Shown here one piece after another: positions 45,374 to 54,614 of a stretch of 64,000 nucleotides of DNA. The stretch comes from Brucella intermedia LMG 3301 (GTDB taxonomy: Bacteria; Pseudomonadota; Alphaproteobacteria; Rhizobiales; Rhizobiaceae). The position numbers were made by a program, and so were the translations under genes. Under the pieces are notes generated by a model, which was given only the letters and a program-made list of their open reading frames with translations, ran no database searches and was not told the DNA's origin. Position 1 is the stretch's first letter; each line of letters starts with the position of its first letter. The stretch lies in NCBI RefSeq assembly GCF_000182645.1, contig NZ_ACQA01000001.1, positions 2,540,450-2,604,449 on the forward strand. The letters are read 5' to 3'.

Positions 45374-46378
45374 ATGTCGAACAAGAAGAAACCGCTGGTC
45401 GTTCTTACGCGAAAATTGCCGGACCCAGTGGAAACCCGGATGCGGGAACTGTTTGATGCGCGTCTGAATATAGACGACCACCGCATGAATCAGCCGGAAA
45501 TCATCGCTGCGATGAAAGAGGCGGACGTTCTGGTGCCCTGCATCACGGATGTCATCGACGCCGCGGCAATCGAACAGGCTGGTCCCAATCTCAAGCTGAT
45601 CGCGAATTTTGGCAACGGCGTGGACAATATCGACGTCACCGCCGCTGCAAAGCGGGGCATAACCGTCACCAATACGCCGAATGTCCTCACCGAGGACACC
45701 GCGGACATGACCCTGGCGCTTCTGCTTTCGGTGCCAAGACGTCTGGTGGAAGGCGCCAATGTGCTCGGTGAGCGCCACGGGCAGTGGCCGGGCTGGTCGC
45801 CGACCTGGATGCTGGGACGGCGCATCTGGGGCAAGCGCCTCGGCATTGTCGGCATGGGGCGCATCGGCACGGCCGTCGCCCGCCGCGCCAAGGCTTTCGG
45901 GCTTTCCATTCACTATCACAACCGCAAGCGCGTCAATCCGCAGGTGGAGGAGGAGCTGGAGGCGACCTATTGGGATAGTCTCGACCAGATGCTGGCCCGG
46001 ATGGACATCATCTCGGTCAACTGCCCGTCCACGCCTGCCACCTTCCATCTGCTCTCTGCACGTCGCATCGCGCTGATGCAGCCGACCGCCTATATGGTCA
46101 ACACGGCCCGCGGCCAGATCATCGACGAGAATGCGCTGATCGACCTGATTGAGCAGGGCAAGCTGGCCGGCGCCGGTCTGGACGTGTTCGAGAACGAACC
46201 TGCGGTCAATCCGCGTTTGCTGGCCCTTGCGGAAAAAGGCAAGGTCGTCCTGCTGCCGCATATGGGCTCGGCCACCATGGAGGGCCGCATCGACATGGGC
46301 GACAAGGTCATCATCAATATCAAGGCTTTTGTCGACGGGCATCGTCCCCCCGACCGCGTATTGCCGAACCGGGTTTAG
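45374..46378 (+). CDS. D-glycerate dehydrogenase / glyoxylate-hydroxypyruvate reductase
   Basis: The product is 334 residues from the ATG at 45374, preceded by GGGGTGGAG. It belongs to the D-2-hydroxyacid dehydrogenases: NAD(P) motif GKRLGIVGMGRIGTAVARRAKAFG, substrate segment NFGNGVDNIDV, catalytic Arg/Glu in NTARGQIIDENAL and LDVFENEP, and His in LLPHMGSAT. It interconverts glycerate with hydroxypyruvate, or glyoxylate with glycolate, in serine/glyoxylate metabolism. It overlaps the convergent hydrolase gene by 4 nt. Confidence 0.9.
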   Translation: MSNKKKPLVVLTRKLPDPVETRMRELFDARLNIDDHRMNQPEIIAAMKEADVLVPCITDVIDAAAIEQAGPNLKLIANFGNGVDNIDVTAAAKRGITVTNTPNVLTEDTADMTLALLLSVPRRLVEGANVLGERHGQWPGWSPTWMLGRRIWGKRLGIVGMGRIGTAVARRAKAFGLSIHYHNRKRVNPQVEEELEATYWDSLDQMLARMDIISVNCPSTPATFHLLSARRIALMQPTAYMVNTARGQIIDENALIDLIEQGKLAGAGLDVFENEPAVNPRLLALAEKGKVVLLPHMGSATMEGRIDMGDKVIINIKAFVDGHRPPDRVLPNRV

Positions 46379-47217
46379 CTTTTCCGGCTCGCGGTCTTCA
46401 CTTGGTCGGCGTTCTTGCCGTCAATGAAGCGCAGCACCGTATGCGCATAAAGGCGCGGATTTTCGACCGGCACCCCATGTCCGGCATCGGGCAGGATAAT
46501 CAGTTGCGCGCCCGGTATCTGGCTGGCGATGAATTCCGTATGTTCGCGCGAGATGGCCGTATCATGGTCGCCGATCACAATCGCCGTGCGCACGCGAATG
46601 TCCGAGAGTTCCTCGCCGGTATAGTTCGGCTCGTTTGCCCACAGCGCATGGATTTCCCTGTCGATGCTCTCATAGTGGCGCAGTTCCGGTATCGGCTTTC
46701 CCTCTGCGCGGGCTTCGGCATAGCCGGTATTGCCATCAGGCGTCACGTTCGCCGCCTGCGCGAACAGGCTTTTCAGCCGTTCAGGATAACGCATGGCGAT
46801 ATCGAGACCGATAATGCCGCCATCGCTCCAGCCGACGAGATCAACCTTGTCGATGCGGAGAAAGTCGAGCAACGCCACATAATCGTCGGCCATCAACCCG
46901 TAGGTAATGGGATCTTTGGTGCGGGTGGAGCGCCCCTGTCCGCGACTGTCGGCAACGATCACCATGTGATGACGCGCGAGAATCGGCAGCTGGGCATCCC
47001 ACACGTGCTGGTCGGACAGACCGCCGGGAATGAGCAGGATTGGCGATCCCTTGCCAACGATCCGGTAATACATTTCGATGCCGTTGACCTCGGCAAAGGT
47101 GGGAGGCGAGGCTGGAATGGCCATGCGCGCAACCTTCTCAGTCGAAACGGGGGAAGGAAAAGACAAGACAAGGCCGATCAGCAAGGCGGCTATCGTTGAT
47201 GTCGTCTTCCCCTTCAT
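46375..47217 (-). CDS. Alpha/beta hydrolase, exported
   Basis: The product is 280 residues. An N-terminal signal or anchor (TTSTIAALLIGLVLSFPSP) suggests export. The alpha/beta-hydrolase fold shows the oxyanion segment LLIPGGLSDQHVWD, the nucleophile elbow VGWSDGGIIG with Ser, Asp in VIGDHDTAISREH and His in PDAGHGVPVENP. Its substrate is unknown; relatives include esterases and chloroperoxidase-like enzymes. It lies 18 nt after the NlpC/P60 gene on the same strand and may share its transcript. Confidence 0.87.
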   Translation of the reverse strand: MKGKTTSTIAALLIGLVLSFPSPVSTEKVARMAIPASPPTFAEVNGIEMYYRIVGKGSPILLIPGGLSDQHVWDAQLPILARHHMVIVADSRGQGRSTRTKDPITYGLMADDYVALLDFLRIDKVDLVGWSDGGIIGLDIAMRYPERLKSLFAQAANVTPDGNTGYAEARAEGKPIPELRHYESIDREIHALWANEPNYTGEELSDIRVRTAIVIGDHDTAISREHTEFIASQIPGAQLIILPDAGHGVPVENPRLYAHTVLRFIDGKNADQVKTASRKS

Positions 47218-47235
47218 GAATTCCCTGTCTTGTTT

Positions 47236-48090
47236 TCAGGGTCTGCGGATAAGTGTCGGCAGATCGTAGAGATAGGCGATGCGCTTGATCGCGTCCTGCA
47301 GCGGTTCCAGCGTAACCGTCATCGTATGGCCGCTCGCATGGATCAGCATGTCGGGCGATGCGCAGATGGCGACATGGCCCTTCCAGAAGACGAGATCGCC
47401 GCGCTGCAGATTTGAATAGGTCGCATCGGGCTCGACGATTTCACCGAGCGCATCCTGCTGCATGTCGGAATCGCGCAGAACCTTTCTGCCCGCCACCCAC
47501 ATGCAGAGCTGCACGAGGCCGGAACAATCGATGCCGAAACCCGAGGTACCGCCCCACAGATAGGGCGTGTGGAGGAGCGTTTCGGCAACGGTCACATAAT
47601 CCGCCGCATGTTCGCTCACCGGGGCAAGATGACTTGCAATCAGTGCCTCGCCGCTTTCCAGCAGCGCATATTTCGTGCCGCGCGTCTCGGCAGCCCCGAC
47701 GATGCGCAGGCGTGAACCGAGCGACAGCGCCTTGGTGTGCGGGAAACGGAGATCGGAGCCGGGATAAACAAAGGTGCGCGGCACCACCACCATATGCGTG
47801 GCCTCGCCTGCCGGACGTTCCAGCGCGGCAGAGGAGACGTAACCGGTATAACCATCGCGTTCGGCCTGCACCCACGACCAGCCGTCCATTTCCTCGAAGA
47901 CGCGGACGGAATCGCCAAAGATCATCTGGGTCTGCGGCCCGCTGTCCATGCGCGGTTCGCCCCGCAGATCGACAACCGGGGCGGAAACCTGCATCGGCGT
48001 TCCGGCGGCAAAACGCGCAGCTTCCACCTGACCGGTCAGCCTTTCATCGGCGAGGTCGGGACGGTAGGCGTTGAGACGGCGGTCGAGCAT
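47236..48090 (-). CDS. C40 (NlpC/P60) family peptidase
   Basis: The product is 284 residues from the ATG at 48090; a TTG two codons earlier has better spacing to AGGGAG. Two bacterial SH3-like segments (about 35-85 and 85-150) precede the NlpC/P60 domain with TPYLWGGTSGFGIDCSGLVQLCMW (catalytic Cys) and GHVAICASPDMLIHASGHTMTV (His). No signal peptide is visible, which fits a cytoplasmic dipeptidyl-peptidase that cuts muropeptide-derived peptides. It starts at the marR stop and follows the M17 aminopeptidase. Confidence 0.92.
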   Translation of the reverse strand: MLDRRLNAYRPDLADERLTGQVEAARFAAGTPMQVSAPVVDLRGEPRMDSGPQTQMIFGDSVRVFEEMDGWSWVQAERDGYTGYVSSAALERPAGEATHMVVVPRTFVYPGSDLRFPHTKALSLGSRLRIVGAAETRGTKYALLESGEALIASHLAPVSEHAADYVTVAETLLHTPYLWGGTSGFGIDCSGLVQLCMWVAGRKVLRDSDMQQDALGEIVEPDATYSNLQRGDLVFWKGHVAICASPDMLIHASGHTMTVTLEPLQDAIKRIAYLYDLPTLIRRP

Positions 48091-48092
48091 GG

Positions 48093-48488
48093 TCAAAGTG
48101 GTAACTCCCTGGCTTTGGCGATCACCAGATCGCCCAGTTTTTCGACATAAAGTGCACCGGCGACCGTCCTCTTTACTAGCACATTTCGCCGGTCTTTTTC
48201 ATCACGATGCCGGGAGACGAACTCAAGCGCGCCCATCGTGTCGAGCGCGCGGGTGATAACCGGCTTGGTGACGTTCAGTTTCGCCGCGAGTCCCCGCACT
48301 GTATGCGGCGGGGGCTCGAGATAGATGGTCAGGAGAATGGCTGTCTGCCGCGTGGTGAGATCGGGCATCTCATCACGCACCTGTTCCAGCGACAGGGTTC
48401 TCAGCAATGTCAGCGCCTGCAACGGCTTCAGCTCAATTGGCATCCGGTCCCACCCAAACGGGGATTGTTTCGGAACCGTTTTATTCAA
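48093..48488 (-). CDS. MarR-type winged-helix regulator
   Basis: The product is 131 residues. The winged helix has MPDLTTRQTAILLTIYLEPPPHTVRGLAAKLNVTKPVITRALDTMGALEFVSRHRDEKDRRNVLVKRTVAGALYVEKL, with the DxRxx wing typical of MarR. The N-terminal dimerisation helix is short. It sits between the M17 peptidase and NlpC/P60 genes, with its TGA overlapping the possible TTG start of the latter. The regulated genes are unknown; the neighbours are natural candidates. Confidence 0.85.
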   Translation of the reverse strand: MNKTVPKQSPFGWDRMPIELKPLQALTLLRTLSLEQVRDEMPDLTTRQTAILLTIYLEPPPHTVRGLAAKLNVTKPVITRALDTMGALEFVSRHRDEKDRRNVLVKRTVAGALYVEKLGDLVIAKARELPL

Positions 48489-48517
48489 TCTGCTTTCGGC
48501 GTTTCAGGCAAGCGGAT

Positions 48518-49897
48518 TCAGCGCGCCGGATAGCGTTCCTTCAAAAGCTGGTAAAGAGCGCGTATTGCCTGCGCTTCGCCGCCGACCGGAGAGGCGGGCT
48601 TTTCAACCGGCACCCAGCCGAAAATGTCGAAATGGGCCCAGCTTTGAGCCTTTTCGACAAATTTGCTGAGGAAAAGCGCTGCCGTCACCGATCCGGCGAA
48701 CCCGTCGGTGGTGACATTGTTGACGTCGGCGATCCGCGAGGAAAGTTTTTGCGCATAGGGCTTCCAGAGCGGCATGCGCCATAGCGGGTCCGCTGTCGCT
48801 TCCGCGCATTGGGCGATGGAAGCGGCAAGCCGGTCATCATGCGTATAGAATGGCGGCAGGTCGGGGCCAAGCGCGACACGCGCAGCCCCCGTCAGCGTCG
48901 CCATGTCGATCACGAGTTCAGGCTCTTCCTCGTCGGCCAGCGTCAGGGCGTCGGCAAGGACCAGTCGGCCTTCCGCATCGGTATTGCCGATTTCGACGGT
49001 CAGTCCTTTTCGGCTTTGCAGAACGTCGCCCGGTCGGAAGGCATTGCCGGCGATCGAGTTCTCCACGGCCGGGATGAGCACCCGCAGCCGCACCGGCAAT
49101 TGCGCATCCATGACCATGGAGGCGAGACCCAGCACATTGGCGGCTCCGCCCATGTCCTTCTTCATCAGGAGCATGCCGCTTGCCGGTTTGATGTCGAGAC
49201 CGCCGGTATCGAAGCAGACGCCCTTGCCGACCAGAGTGATTTTCGGGTCGCCCGCCTTGCCCCAGCCAAGATCGATCAGGCGCGGCGCAATGGCGCCAGC
49301 GCGACCGACCGCATGGATCATCGGAAAGTTCTTTTCCAGAAGCGCATCGCCTTCCGTGACGGCAATGTCGGCCTTGTATTTTTTCGCCAGTTCACGGGCG
49401 GCGTTTTCGAGGGCATCCGGCCCCATGTCGTTGGTCGGCGTGTTGATGAGGTCGCGCACCAGCGTCACCGCGCCGGCGATGCGGCGGAGTTCGGCTTCGT
49501 CCAGGCCGTCCGGCAAGGCCAGTCGGACCGCCTTGCCATTGGTCTTGCGATAACGCGTGAAATCATAGCCGCCCATCAGGAAGCCCAGAACCGCAAGCGC
49601 TGCATCGTCCACCGTGCCTTCGATATGCCAGTCGCCTTCCGGGAGGCTGCGCGCGAGCTTTCCGGCCAGAAGCTGCGACTGGCCGGTCTTTTCATCGCCG
49701 GTCCCAAACAGTGCACCCGATACCGATCCGTCCGCGCCGGGGAGGGCGAGCACACGTCCGGCTTCGCCATCAAAGCCATTGGCCTTGGCCCATGCAACTG
49801 CCCCGGCGGGAAGGCCGGAAGTTTCCAGACCGCCCTTCGGCGTAAACCAGATGGGGCGGCTTTGTTCGGATTTTCGGGAAAGAAGTTCGACAGACAT
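48518..49897 (-). CDS. Leucyl aminopeptidase family protein (M17)
   Basis: The product is 460 residues from the ATG at 49897, where the protein begins MSVELLSRKSEQ; a longer upstream frame has no family similarity. The M17 catalytic domain is complete: VGKGVCFDTGGLDIKPASGMLLMKKDMGGAANVLG (metal Lys and Asp), NSIAGNAFRPGDVLQSRKGLTVEIGNTDAEGRLVLADAL (signature NTDAEGRL). The enzyme needs two metal ions and acts on N-terminal Leu and similar residues in the cytoplasm. It is first in a minus-strand group with marR and NlpC/P60. Confidence 0.93.
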   Translation of the reverse strand: MSVELLSRKSEQSRPIWFTPKGGLETSGLPAGAVAWAKANGFDGEAGRVLALPGADGSVSGALFGTGDEKTGQSQLLAGKLARSLPEGDWHIEGTVDDAALAVLGFLMGGYDFTRYRKTNGKAVRLALPDGLDEAELRRIAGAVTLVRDLINTPTNDMGPDALENAARELAKKYKADIAVTEGDALLEKNFPMIHAVGRAGAIAPRLIDLGWGKAGDPKITLVGKGVCFDTGGLDIKPASGMLLMKKDMGGAANVLGLASMVMDAQLPVRLRVLIPAVENSIAGNAFRPGDVLQSRKGLTVEIGNTDAEGRLVLADALTLADEEEPELVIDMATLTGAARVALGPDLPPFYTHDDRLAASIAQCAEATADPLWRMPLWKPYAQKLSSRIADVNNVTTDGFAGSVTAALFLSKFVEKAQSWAHFDIFGWVPVEKPASPVGGEAQAIRALYQLLKERYPAR

Positions 49898-49978
49898 GAT
49901 GCTCTTTCTGGCAAGTAAGCGATGTCCGGCAAAAGCGCTGGGATTTTGTCGGAAGTTCATAAAAACAAGCAGATAACG

Positions 49979-50040
49979 CATGCCGAAAAATGTGAAACGG
50001 TTTCCGGACAAGATGCGCGCCAAAACAAACAGATAGCGCG
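49979..50040. repeat. Intergenic palindromic element
   Basis: A near copy of the element at 26823: gCCGAAAAaTGTGAAACGG, then CCGGACAAGATGCGCG and a further shared tail caaaac-aaacAGATAG. Confidence 0.65.
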
Positions 50041-50161
50041 ATTATTGCCGCGCGGAAACCAAAACCGCAATCGCTTTGTTAACCAATCATTAGGGTTAAC
50101 AGATTATTGATTTATCAGGAATTGGGCTTGAGGGGGCATGGGCGCATCGTCCGGCCTTGAT

Positions 50162-50201
50162 CATGTCTCCAAACCCCGAACCGGTTTCGGGATGAGACAT
50201 G
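50162..50201. repeat. Intergenic palindromic element
   Basis: Outer arms CATGTCTC/GAGACATG and inner CCCGAA/TTTCGGG around ccgg. Confidence 0.65.
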
Positions 50202-50259
50202 CATGAAACGAGAGACTGAAGCATGTCGGGTCACGACACGCTTCGGCAGGAGAGGCGGG

Positions 50260-51066
50260 ATGCTGAACATCGCTCGAAAAGACGCTATCGCAACACGTCT
50301 TGGCTTCGCCTGCATTCTTTCGGCATTGGTTCTTTCCGGCTGCACATCGGTTGACCGGACGACGACAGGCTCGGTGCGCCGCGCGGCAACGGTCGCGACT
50401 TTCGATCACATGAACGACGCGCAGCTTGCCGCAATGGCCGGGCGGCTTGGCGCACAATATGAACGCAATCCGAAGGACCGCCAGACCGCGCTCAACTATG
50501 CCAATGTGCTGGGCCGCCTTGGCCGCAACGATCAGGCGCTGGCGGTCATGCGGGCGCTCGCCATCGTCTACCCGAAGGATCAGGCTGTTCTTGCGGCCTA
50601 TGGCAAGGCGCTTGCGGGTGCGGGCCAGTTCGACGGAGCGCTCGACGCCATTCGCCGCGCGCAGAACCCGGCCTATCCCGACTGGAAGCTGGTTTCCGCG
50701 GAGGGTGCCATCCTCGACCAGATGGGCAGGAAGGACGAAGCTCGCGCGACTTATCAGAAGGCGCTGCAGCTTCAGCCGAATGAACCGTCGATCATCTCCA
50801 ATATGGGGATGTCCTATCTTCTGGCCGGTGATGCCCGGACGGCAGAAACCTATTTCAAACAGGCCGCAGCCGCGCCCGGTGCCGATAGCCGCGTGCGCCA
50901 GAACCTCGCCCTGTCGGTCGGTCTGCAAGGCCGCTTTCAGGAAGCCGAGGCGATTGCCGCGCAAGAGATTTCTCCGCAACAGGCAAAGGCCAATACGGAT
51001 TATCTCCGGTCAATGCTCGCGCAGCAGAACTCCTGGAACATGCTCAAGGACAAGCCGAAAGGCTGA
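50260..51066 (+). CDS. tadD: TadD-like tetratricopeptide lipoprotein
   Basis: The product is 268 residues from the ATG at 50260 (GGCGGG upstream). The signal ends in a lipobox (LVLSGC), so it is a lipoprotein. At least three TPR units follow: residues 75-108 (QTALNYANVLGRLGRNDQALAVMRALAIVYP), 110-140 and 160-225 (EARATYQKALQLQPNEPSIISNMGMSYLLAGD). TadD acts as the pilotin/assembly factor of the Tad secretin. It is on the opposite strand from tadC and convergent with it, 8 bp apart. Confidence 0.88.
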   Translation: MLNIARKDAIATRLGFACILSALVLSGCTSVDRTTTGSVRRAATVATFDHMNDAQLAAMAGRLGAQYERNPKDRQTALNYANVLGRLGRNDQALAVMRALAIVYPKDQAVLAAYGKALAGAGQFDGALDAIRRAQNPAYPDWKLVSAEGAILDQMGRKDEARATYQKALQLQPNEPSIISNMGMSYLLAGDARTAETYFKQAAAAPGADSRVRQNLALSVGLQGRFQEAEAIAAQEISPQQAKANTDYLRSMLAQQNSWNMLKDKPKG

Positions 51067-51074
51067 CCCCCCTA

Positions 51075-52076
51075 TCAGTTTCCGCCGAACAATCCGCCCT
51101 GCGCCGATATCTGGATGAAGGCCGGACCTAGGATGACGATAAAGAGCACCGGCAGGAAGAAAACAATCATCGGAACGGTAAGTTTCGGCGGCAGGGCCGC
51201 AGCCTTCTTTTCCGCTTCCAGCAGACGCAGGTCGCGGCTTTCCTGAGAAAGTGTGCGCAGCGCCTGCGCGACCGGCGTGCCGTAACGCTCGGCCTGAATC
51301 AGCGCCTGCGTGACCGATTTCACCGGTTCCAGACCGGTGCGATTGGCGAGATTTTCATAGGCTTGACGGCGTTCCGGCAGGAAGGAAAGCTCGGCATTGG
51401 TCAGCATCAGTTCTTCGGCAAGCTCGACGGACTGGATGCCGATTTCGTCAGCCACCCGGCGAAAGGCAGCTTCGGTGGACATGCCCGATTCAACGCAGAT
51501 CAGCATCAGGTCGAGCGCATCCGGCCAGGCCCGCCGGATGGATTGCTTGCGTTTGGTTGCGCGATTCGAGACGTAGAGGTTGGGCGCGTAAAAACCCGCA
51601 TAGCCTGCAAAAATGCAGACGAGAAGGCGAACGAAGAACGTCTGATCGGCAAGCACCCCGAGCACGAAAATGTAGATGGCGGCAATGGCCATTGCCCCGA
51701 ACGGCAGCACGAAACGCAGGAACAGGAAGATGTTGAGCGGGTTTTGCCCTCGGAAGCCAGCCTGCCGGAGCGAAGCGACCGTCTTTTCGTCGGCCAGAGC
51801 CCGTTTGAGATCAAGCTTTTCGACGAATTCCCGGATGCCGGGCTTCTGCTGATGACGCAGGCTGCCGCGACGGTCGCTTTCGGCGGCCAGACGGGCCCGC
51901 TCGCGTGAGCGAATGGCTTCGCGTTCGGTGGCGACCGATTTCATGCGCGATTTGAGCGCGCTGCCGCTCAGTACCGGCAGGAGGATGGTCACCACGGTAG
52001 CAAAGACCGCGACCATGATCAGCGCGCCGATCAGAAACTGGGGATCGGACAATTTCTGTGTGAGGAGAGAAAACAT
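51075..52076 (-). CDS. tadC: Tad pilus inner-membrane protein TadC (GspF family)
   Basis: The product is 333 residues. Membrane segments lie near residues 15-38, 128-165 and at the C-terminus (LTVPMIVFFLPVLFIVILGPAFI). The T2SSF domain includes RAWPDALDLMLICVESGMSTEAAFRRVADEIG and a second half with RYGTPVAQALRTLSQESRDLRLLEAEKKAA. TadB and TadC form the platform that the CpaF ATPase drives. It lies 10 nt after tadB. Confidence 0.93.
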   Translation of the reverse strand: MFSLLTQKLSDPQFLIGALIMVAVFATVVTILLPVLSGSALKSRMKSVATEREAIRSRERARLAAESDRRGSLRHQQKPGIREFVEKLDLKRALADEKTVASLRQAGFRGQNPLNIFLFLRFVLPFGAMAIAAIYIFVLGVLADQTFFVRLLVCIFAGYAGFYAPNLYVSNRATKRKQSIRRAWPDALDLMLICVESGMSTEAAFRRVADEIGIQSVELAEELMLTNAELSFLPERRQAYENLANRTGLEPVKSVTQALIQAERYGTPVAQALRTLSQESRDLRLLEAEKKAAALPPKLTVPMIVFFLPVLFIVILGPAFIQISAQGGLFGGN

Positions 52077-52086
52077 ATCCGGTGCC

Positions 52087-53097
52087 TCACATATCGAAGT
52101 TGATCATGTTCTTCATGATGAAGATGCCCGTCAGCATCAGCACGGCTGCAACGCCCAGAAGCATATGGCCGGTCGAAGACGTGAAAAGCAGCGTCATATA
52201 GAGCGGGCTTGTCAGGTAGACGAGAACCATGACGATGAAGGGCAAGGCGCCGATAATGGCAGCCGAAGCCTTGGCTTCCATGGAAAGCGCGTTGACCTTG
52301 GCCTTCATCTTCTTCCGGTCGCGCAGAACCTTTGAAAGATTGTTGAGCGCCTCGGAAAGATTGCCGCCCGCCTGTGCCTGTATCTGGATGACGATGGCGA
52401 AGAAATTGGTTTCGGGGCAGGGCATGGAATCGGGCATCTTGCCGACCGCTTCGGGGATGGAAAGCCCGATCTGCTGCGCCTCGACGACCTTCTTGAACTC
52501 GCTTTTGACCGGTTCGACCGCCTCGCTCGCAATGAGCCGCAAGCCGTCATTGAGCGGGAGCCCGGCGCGGGTCGCGCGCACGATGACATCGAGCGCATTG
52601 GGAAATTCCTCGAGGAACTTCTTCAGTCGCTGCTTGCGCCTGTGCAGCACAAACCAGCGCGGCAGGCCGAAGAAACCGGCAATCGCTATACCCGGCAGGA
52701 AAAGCAGCGGCGCGCCGAAAAGCAGTGCGACGAATGTGGCGAAAAACGCAGCCGCACCGGAATAAAGATAGAATTTCTGCAAGGTGAGCGTGAGCCCCGC
52801 CTGGGTCAGCAGAATGCGCAGGGGCGGATATTTCTGGTTCTTCTCGCGCTGCTTTTGCCGGGCTTCCAGATCCTTGATATTGTCCTGCAACTGCTTGCGG
52901 CGCTTCTGGATGTCGGCATTTCTGTCGCGTTCGCTGCGCGTTATCGCCCGTTCCGAACCGCTGTTGCGCACGGTTTCGAAGCGGCGCGCCGCATGATCCT
53001 TCTTGCCGAGCTTTTCATAAAAGAGCGCATAGAACAAAGCCGCGCAGGCGATGACGGCAAGCACCACGAACATCACAATGCTGGCGGACCCTGTCAT
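52087..53097 (-). CDS. tadB: Tad pilus inner-membrane protein TadB (GspF family)
   Basis: The product is 336 residues. An N-terminal helix (IVMFVVLAVIACAALFYALFY) is followed by a charged, helical region (35-90), two helices near 110-150 and the T2SSF domain (FPNALDVIVRATRAGLPLNDGLRLIASE, then QIQAQAGGNLSEALNNLSKVLRDRKKMKAK), ending in two C-terminal helices. It pairs with TadC. Its start overlaps the cpaF stop by 4 nt. Confidence 0.93.
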   Translation of the reverse strand: MTGSASIVMFVVLAVIACAALFYALFYEKLGKKDHAARRFETVRNSGSERAITRSERDRNADIQKRRKQLQDNIKDLEARQKQREKNQKYPPLRILLTQAGLTLTLQKFYLYSGAAAFFATFVALLFGAPLLFLPGIAIAGFFGLPRWFVLHRRKQRLKKFLEEFPNALDVIVRATRAGLPLNDGLRLIASEAVEPVKSEFKKVVEAQQIGLSIPEAVGKMPDSMPCPETNFFAIVIQIQAQAGGNLSEALNNLSKVLRDRKKMKAKVNALSMEAKASAAIIGALPFIVMVLVYLTSPLYMTLLFTSSTGHMLLGVAAVLMLTGIFIMKNMINFDM

Positions 53098-54602
53098 GCA
53101 CTGGCCCTTTCCATGCCGTCGAGCACGGAGGCAAGGCGGCTATCCTCATTATAGTAGCGGGCGCGTTCCCAGAAGGCGGGACGCCCGATGCCTGTCGAGC
53201 TGTGGCTGCCGAGAATGCGGCCGGAAGCGTCCTCCCCCTTGATATCGTAGAGAACGAGGTCCTGGGTCGTGATGACGTCGCCTTCCAGCCCCACCACTTC
53301 CGTAATGTGGGTGATGCGGCGGGAGCCGTCGCGCAGACGCGCGGCCTGGATGATGATATCGACCGAACCGACGATGATCTCGCGCACGGTCTTTTGGGGC
53401 AGCACATAGCCGCCCATGGCGATCATCGCTTCCATGCGGTTGAGGCATTCGCGCGGGCTGTTGGCGTGGATCGTGCCCATCGAACCGTCATGGCCCGTAT
53501 TCATGGCCTGCAGGAGATCGAATACCTCGGGTCCGCGCACTTCGCCCACGATGATGCGTTCGGGCCGCATGCGCAGACAGTTCTTCACGAGGTCGCGCAT
53601 GGTGACTTCGCCTTCGCCTTCCAGATTGGGCGGGCGGGTTTCCAAACGCACCACATGCGGCTGCTGCAATTGCAGTTCTGCCGAGTCTTCGCAGGTGATG
53701 ATGCGTTCGTGCGCGTCGATATAGCGTGTCAGGCAGTTCAGAAGCGTGGTCTTGCCTGAACCGGTGCCGCCGGAAATGATGACATTGCAGCGCACCCGGC
53801 TGATGATCTGCAGCAGTTCCGCCCCGGCATTCGATATCGCGCCGAACCGCACCAGCTGGTCGAGCGTCAGCTTGTCCTTGCGGAATTTGCGGATGGTCAG
53901 GGTGGGACCGTCGAGCGACAGCGGCGGTGCAATGACGTTGACGCGCGAACCGTCGGGCAGGCGGGCGTCACAGATCGGGCTCGATTCGTCCACGCGTCGT
54001 CCGACCTGACTAACGATGCGCTGGCAGATGTTGAGAAGCTGCTGGTTGTCGCGAAAACGGATGCCGGTTTCCTGCAGCAGACCGTCCACTTCGATATAGG
54101 TCCGGCGCGAGCCGTTCACCATGATATCGGCAATGTCGTCGCGGGAAAGAAGCGGCTCCAGCGGACCATAGCCCAGCACGTCATTGCAGATGTCATCGAG
54201 CAGTTCCTCCTGCTCGGCAATCGACATGACGAAGTTCTTGATGGCGATGATGTCATTGACGATGTCGCGGATTTCCTCGCGCGCGGCATCGGGCGCCATG
54301 CGGGACAATTGCGACAGGTCGATCGTATCGATCAGCGCCGAGAAGACCTGCGATTTGGTGTCGTAATAGCTCTCGGTCTTTTCGCGGCCATGACCGCTGG
54401 ATTGCTGCGTGCCGGGCTGATGCGAGCCCGTCGGCCCGGATGTTTTCGCGAGCGTGCCCGGCTGGGCCGCCTGCGTGCGGGATGGCTGCATGGCCGGTTG
54501 GGCCGGTGCGGGCATGGCGGCTGGCGCGGCAGGTTTGGGCGCGGGCGGTCGCGTTCCGCTTTCCGGCCTGTTTCCCGTATCGTTGCCTCTTCTGCCGAAC
54601 AT
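53094..54602 (-). CDS. cpaF: Tad pilus secretion ATPase CpaF/TadA
   Basis: The product is 502 residues. A Pro/Ala/Gln-rich N-terminus (about 1-75) is followed by the N-domain and the VirB11/PilT-type ATPase core: [17 protein letters not shown] (Walker A, 278-285), the Asp box [23 protein letters not shown], Walker [17 protein letters not shown] and the His box [18 protein letters not shown]. It is the hexameric motor that powers Flp pilus assembly. It lies between cpaE and tadB. Confidence 0.95.
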   Translation of the reverse strand: MFGRRGNDTGNRPESGTRPPAPKPAAPAAMPAPAQPAMQPSRTQAAQPGTLAKTSGPTGSHQPGTQQSSGHGREKTESYYDTKSQVFSALIDTIDLSQLSRMAPDAAREEIRDIVNDIIAIKNFVMSIAEQEELLDDICNDVLGYGPLEPLLSRDDIADIMVNGSRRTYIEVDGLLQETGIRFRDNQQLLNICQRIVSQVGRRVDESSPICDARLPDGSRVNVIAPPLSLDGPTLTIRKFRKDKLTLDQLVRFGAISNAGAELLQIISRVRCNVIISGGTGSGKTTLLNCLTRYIDAHERIITCEDSAELQLQQPHVVRLETRPPNLEGEGEVTMRDLVKNCLRMRPERIIVGEVRGPEVFDLLQAMNTGHDGSMGTIHANSPRECLNRMEAMIAMGGYVLPQKTVREIIVGSVDIIIQAARLRDGSRRITHITEVVGLEGDVITTQDLVLYDIKGEDASGRILGSHSSTGIGRPAFWERARYYNEDSRLASVLDGMERASA

Positions 54603-54614
54603 GATTCCCTGCCG

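Larger units (their letters stand above)
49898..50259. other. Divergent intergenic region with two palindromic elements
   Basis: Besides the two repeats listed separately it holds TTAACCAATCATTAG (50079-50093), a near match to the CtrA full site, and TTAAC at 50096. It should carry the promoters of the M17 peptidase gene and of the TadD-like gene. Confidence 0.5.

Noticed and set aside
49898..50023. A longer start for the M17 aminopeptidase
   Set aside because: The extra 42 residues run into intergenic palindromic sequence and have no similarity to the family N-terminus.
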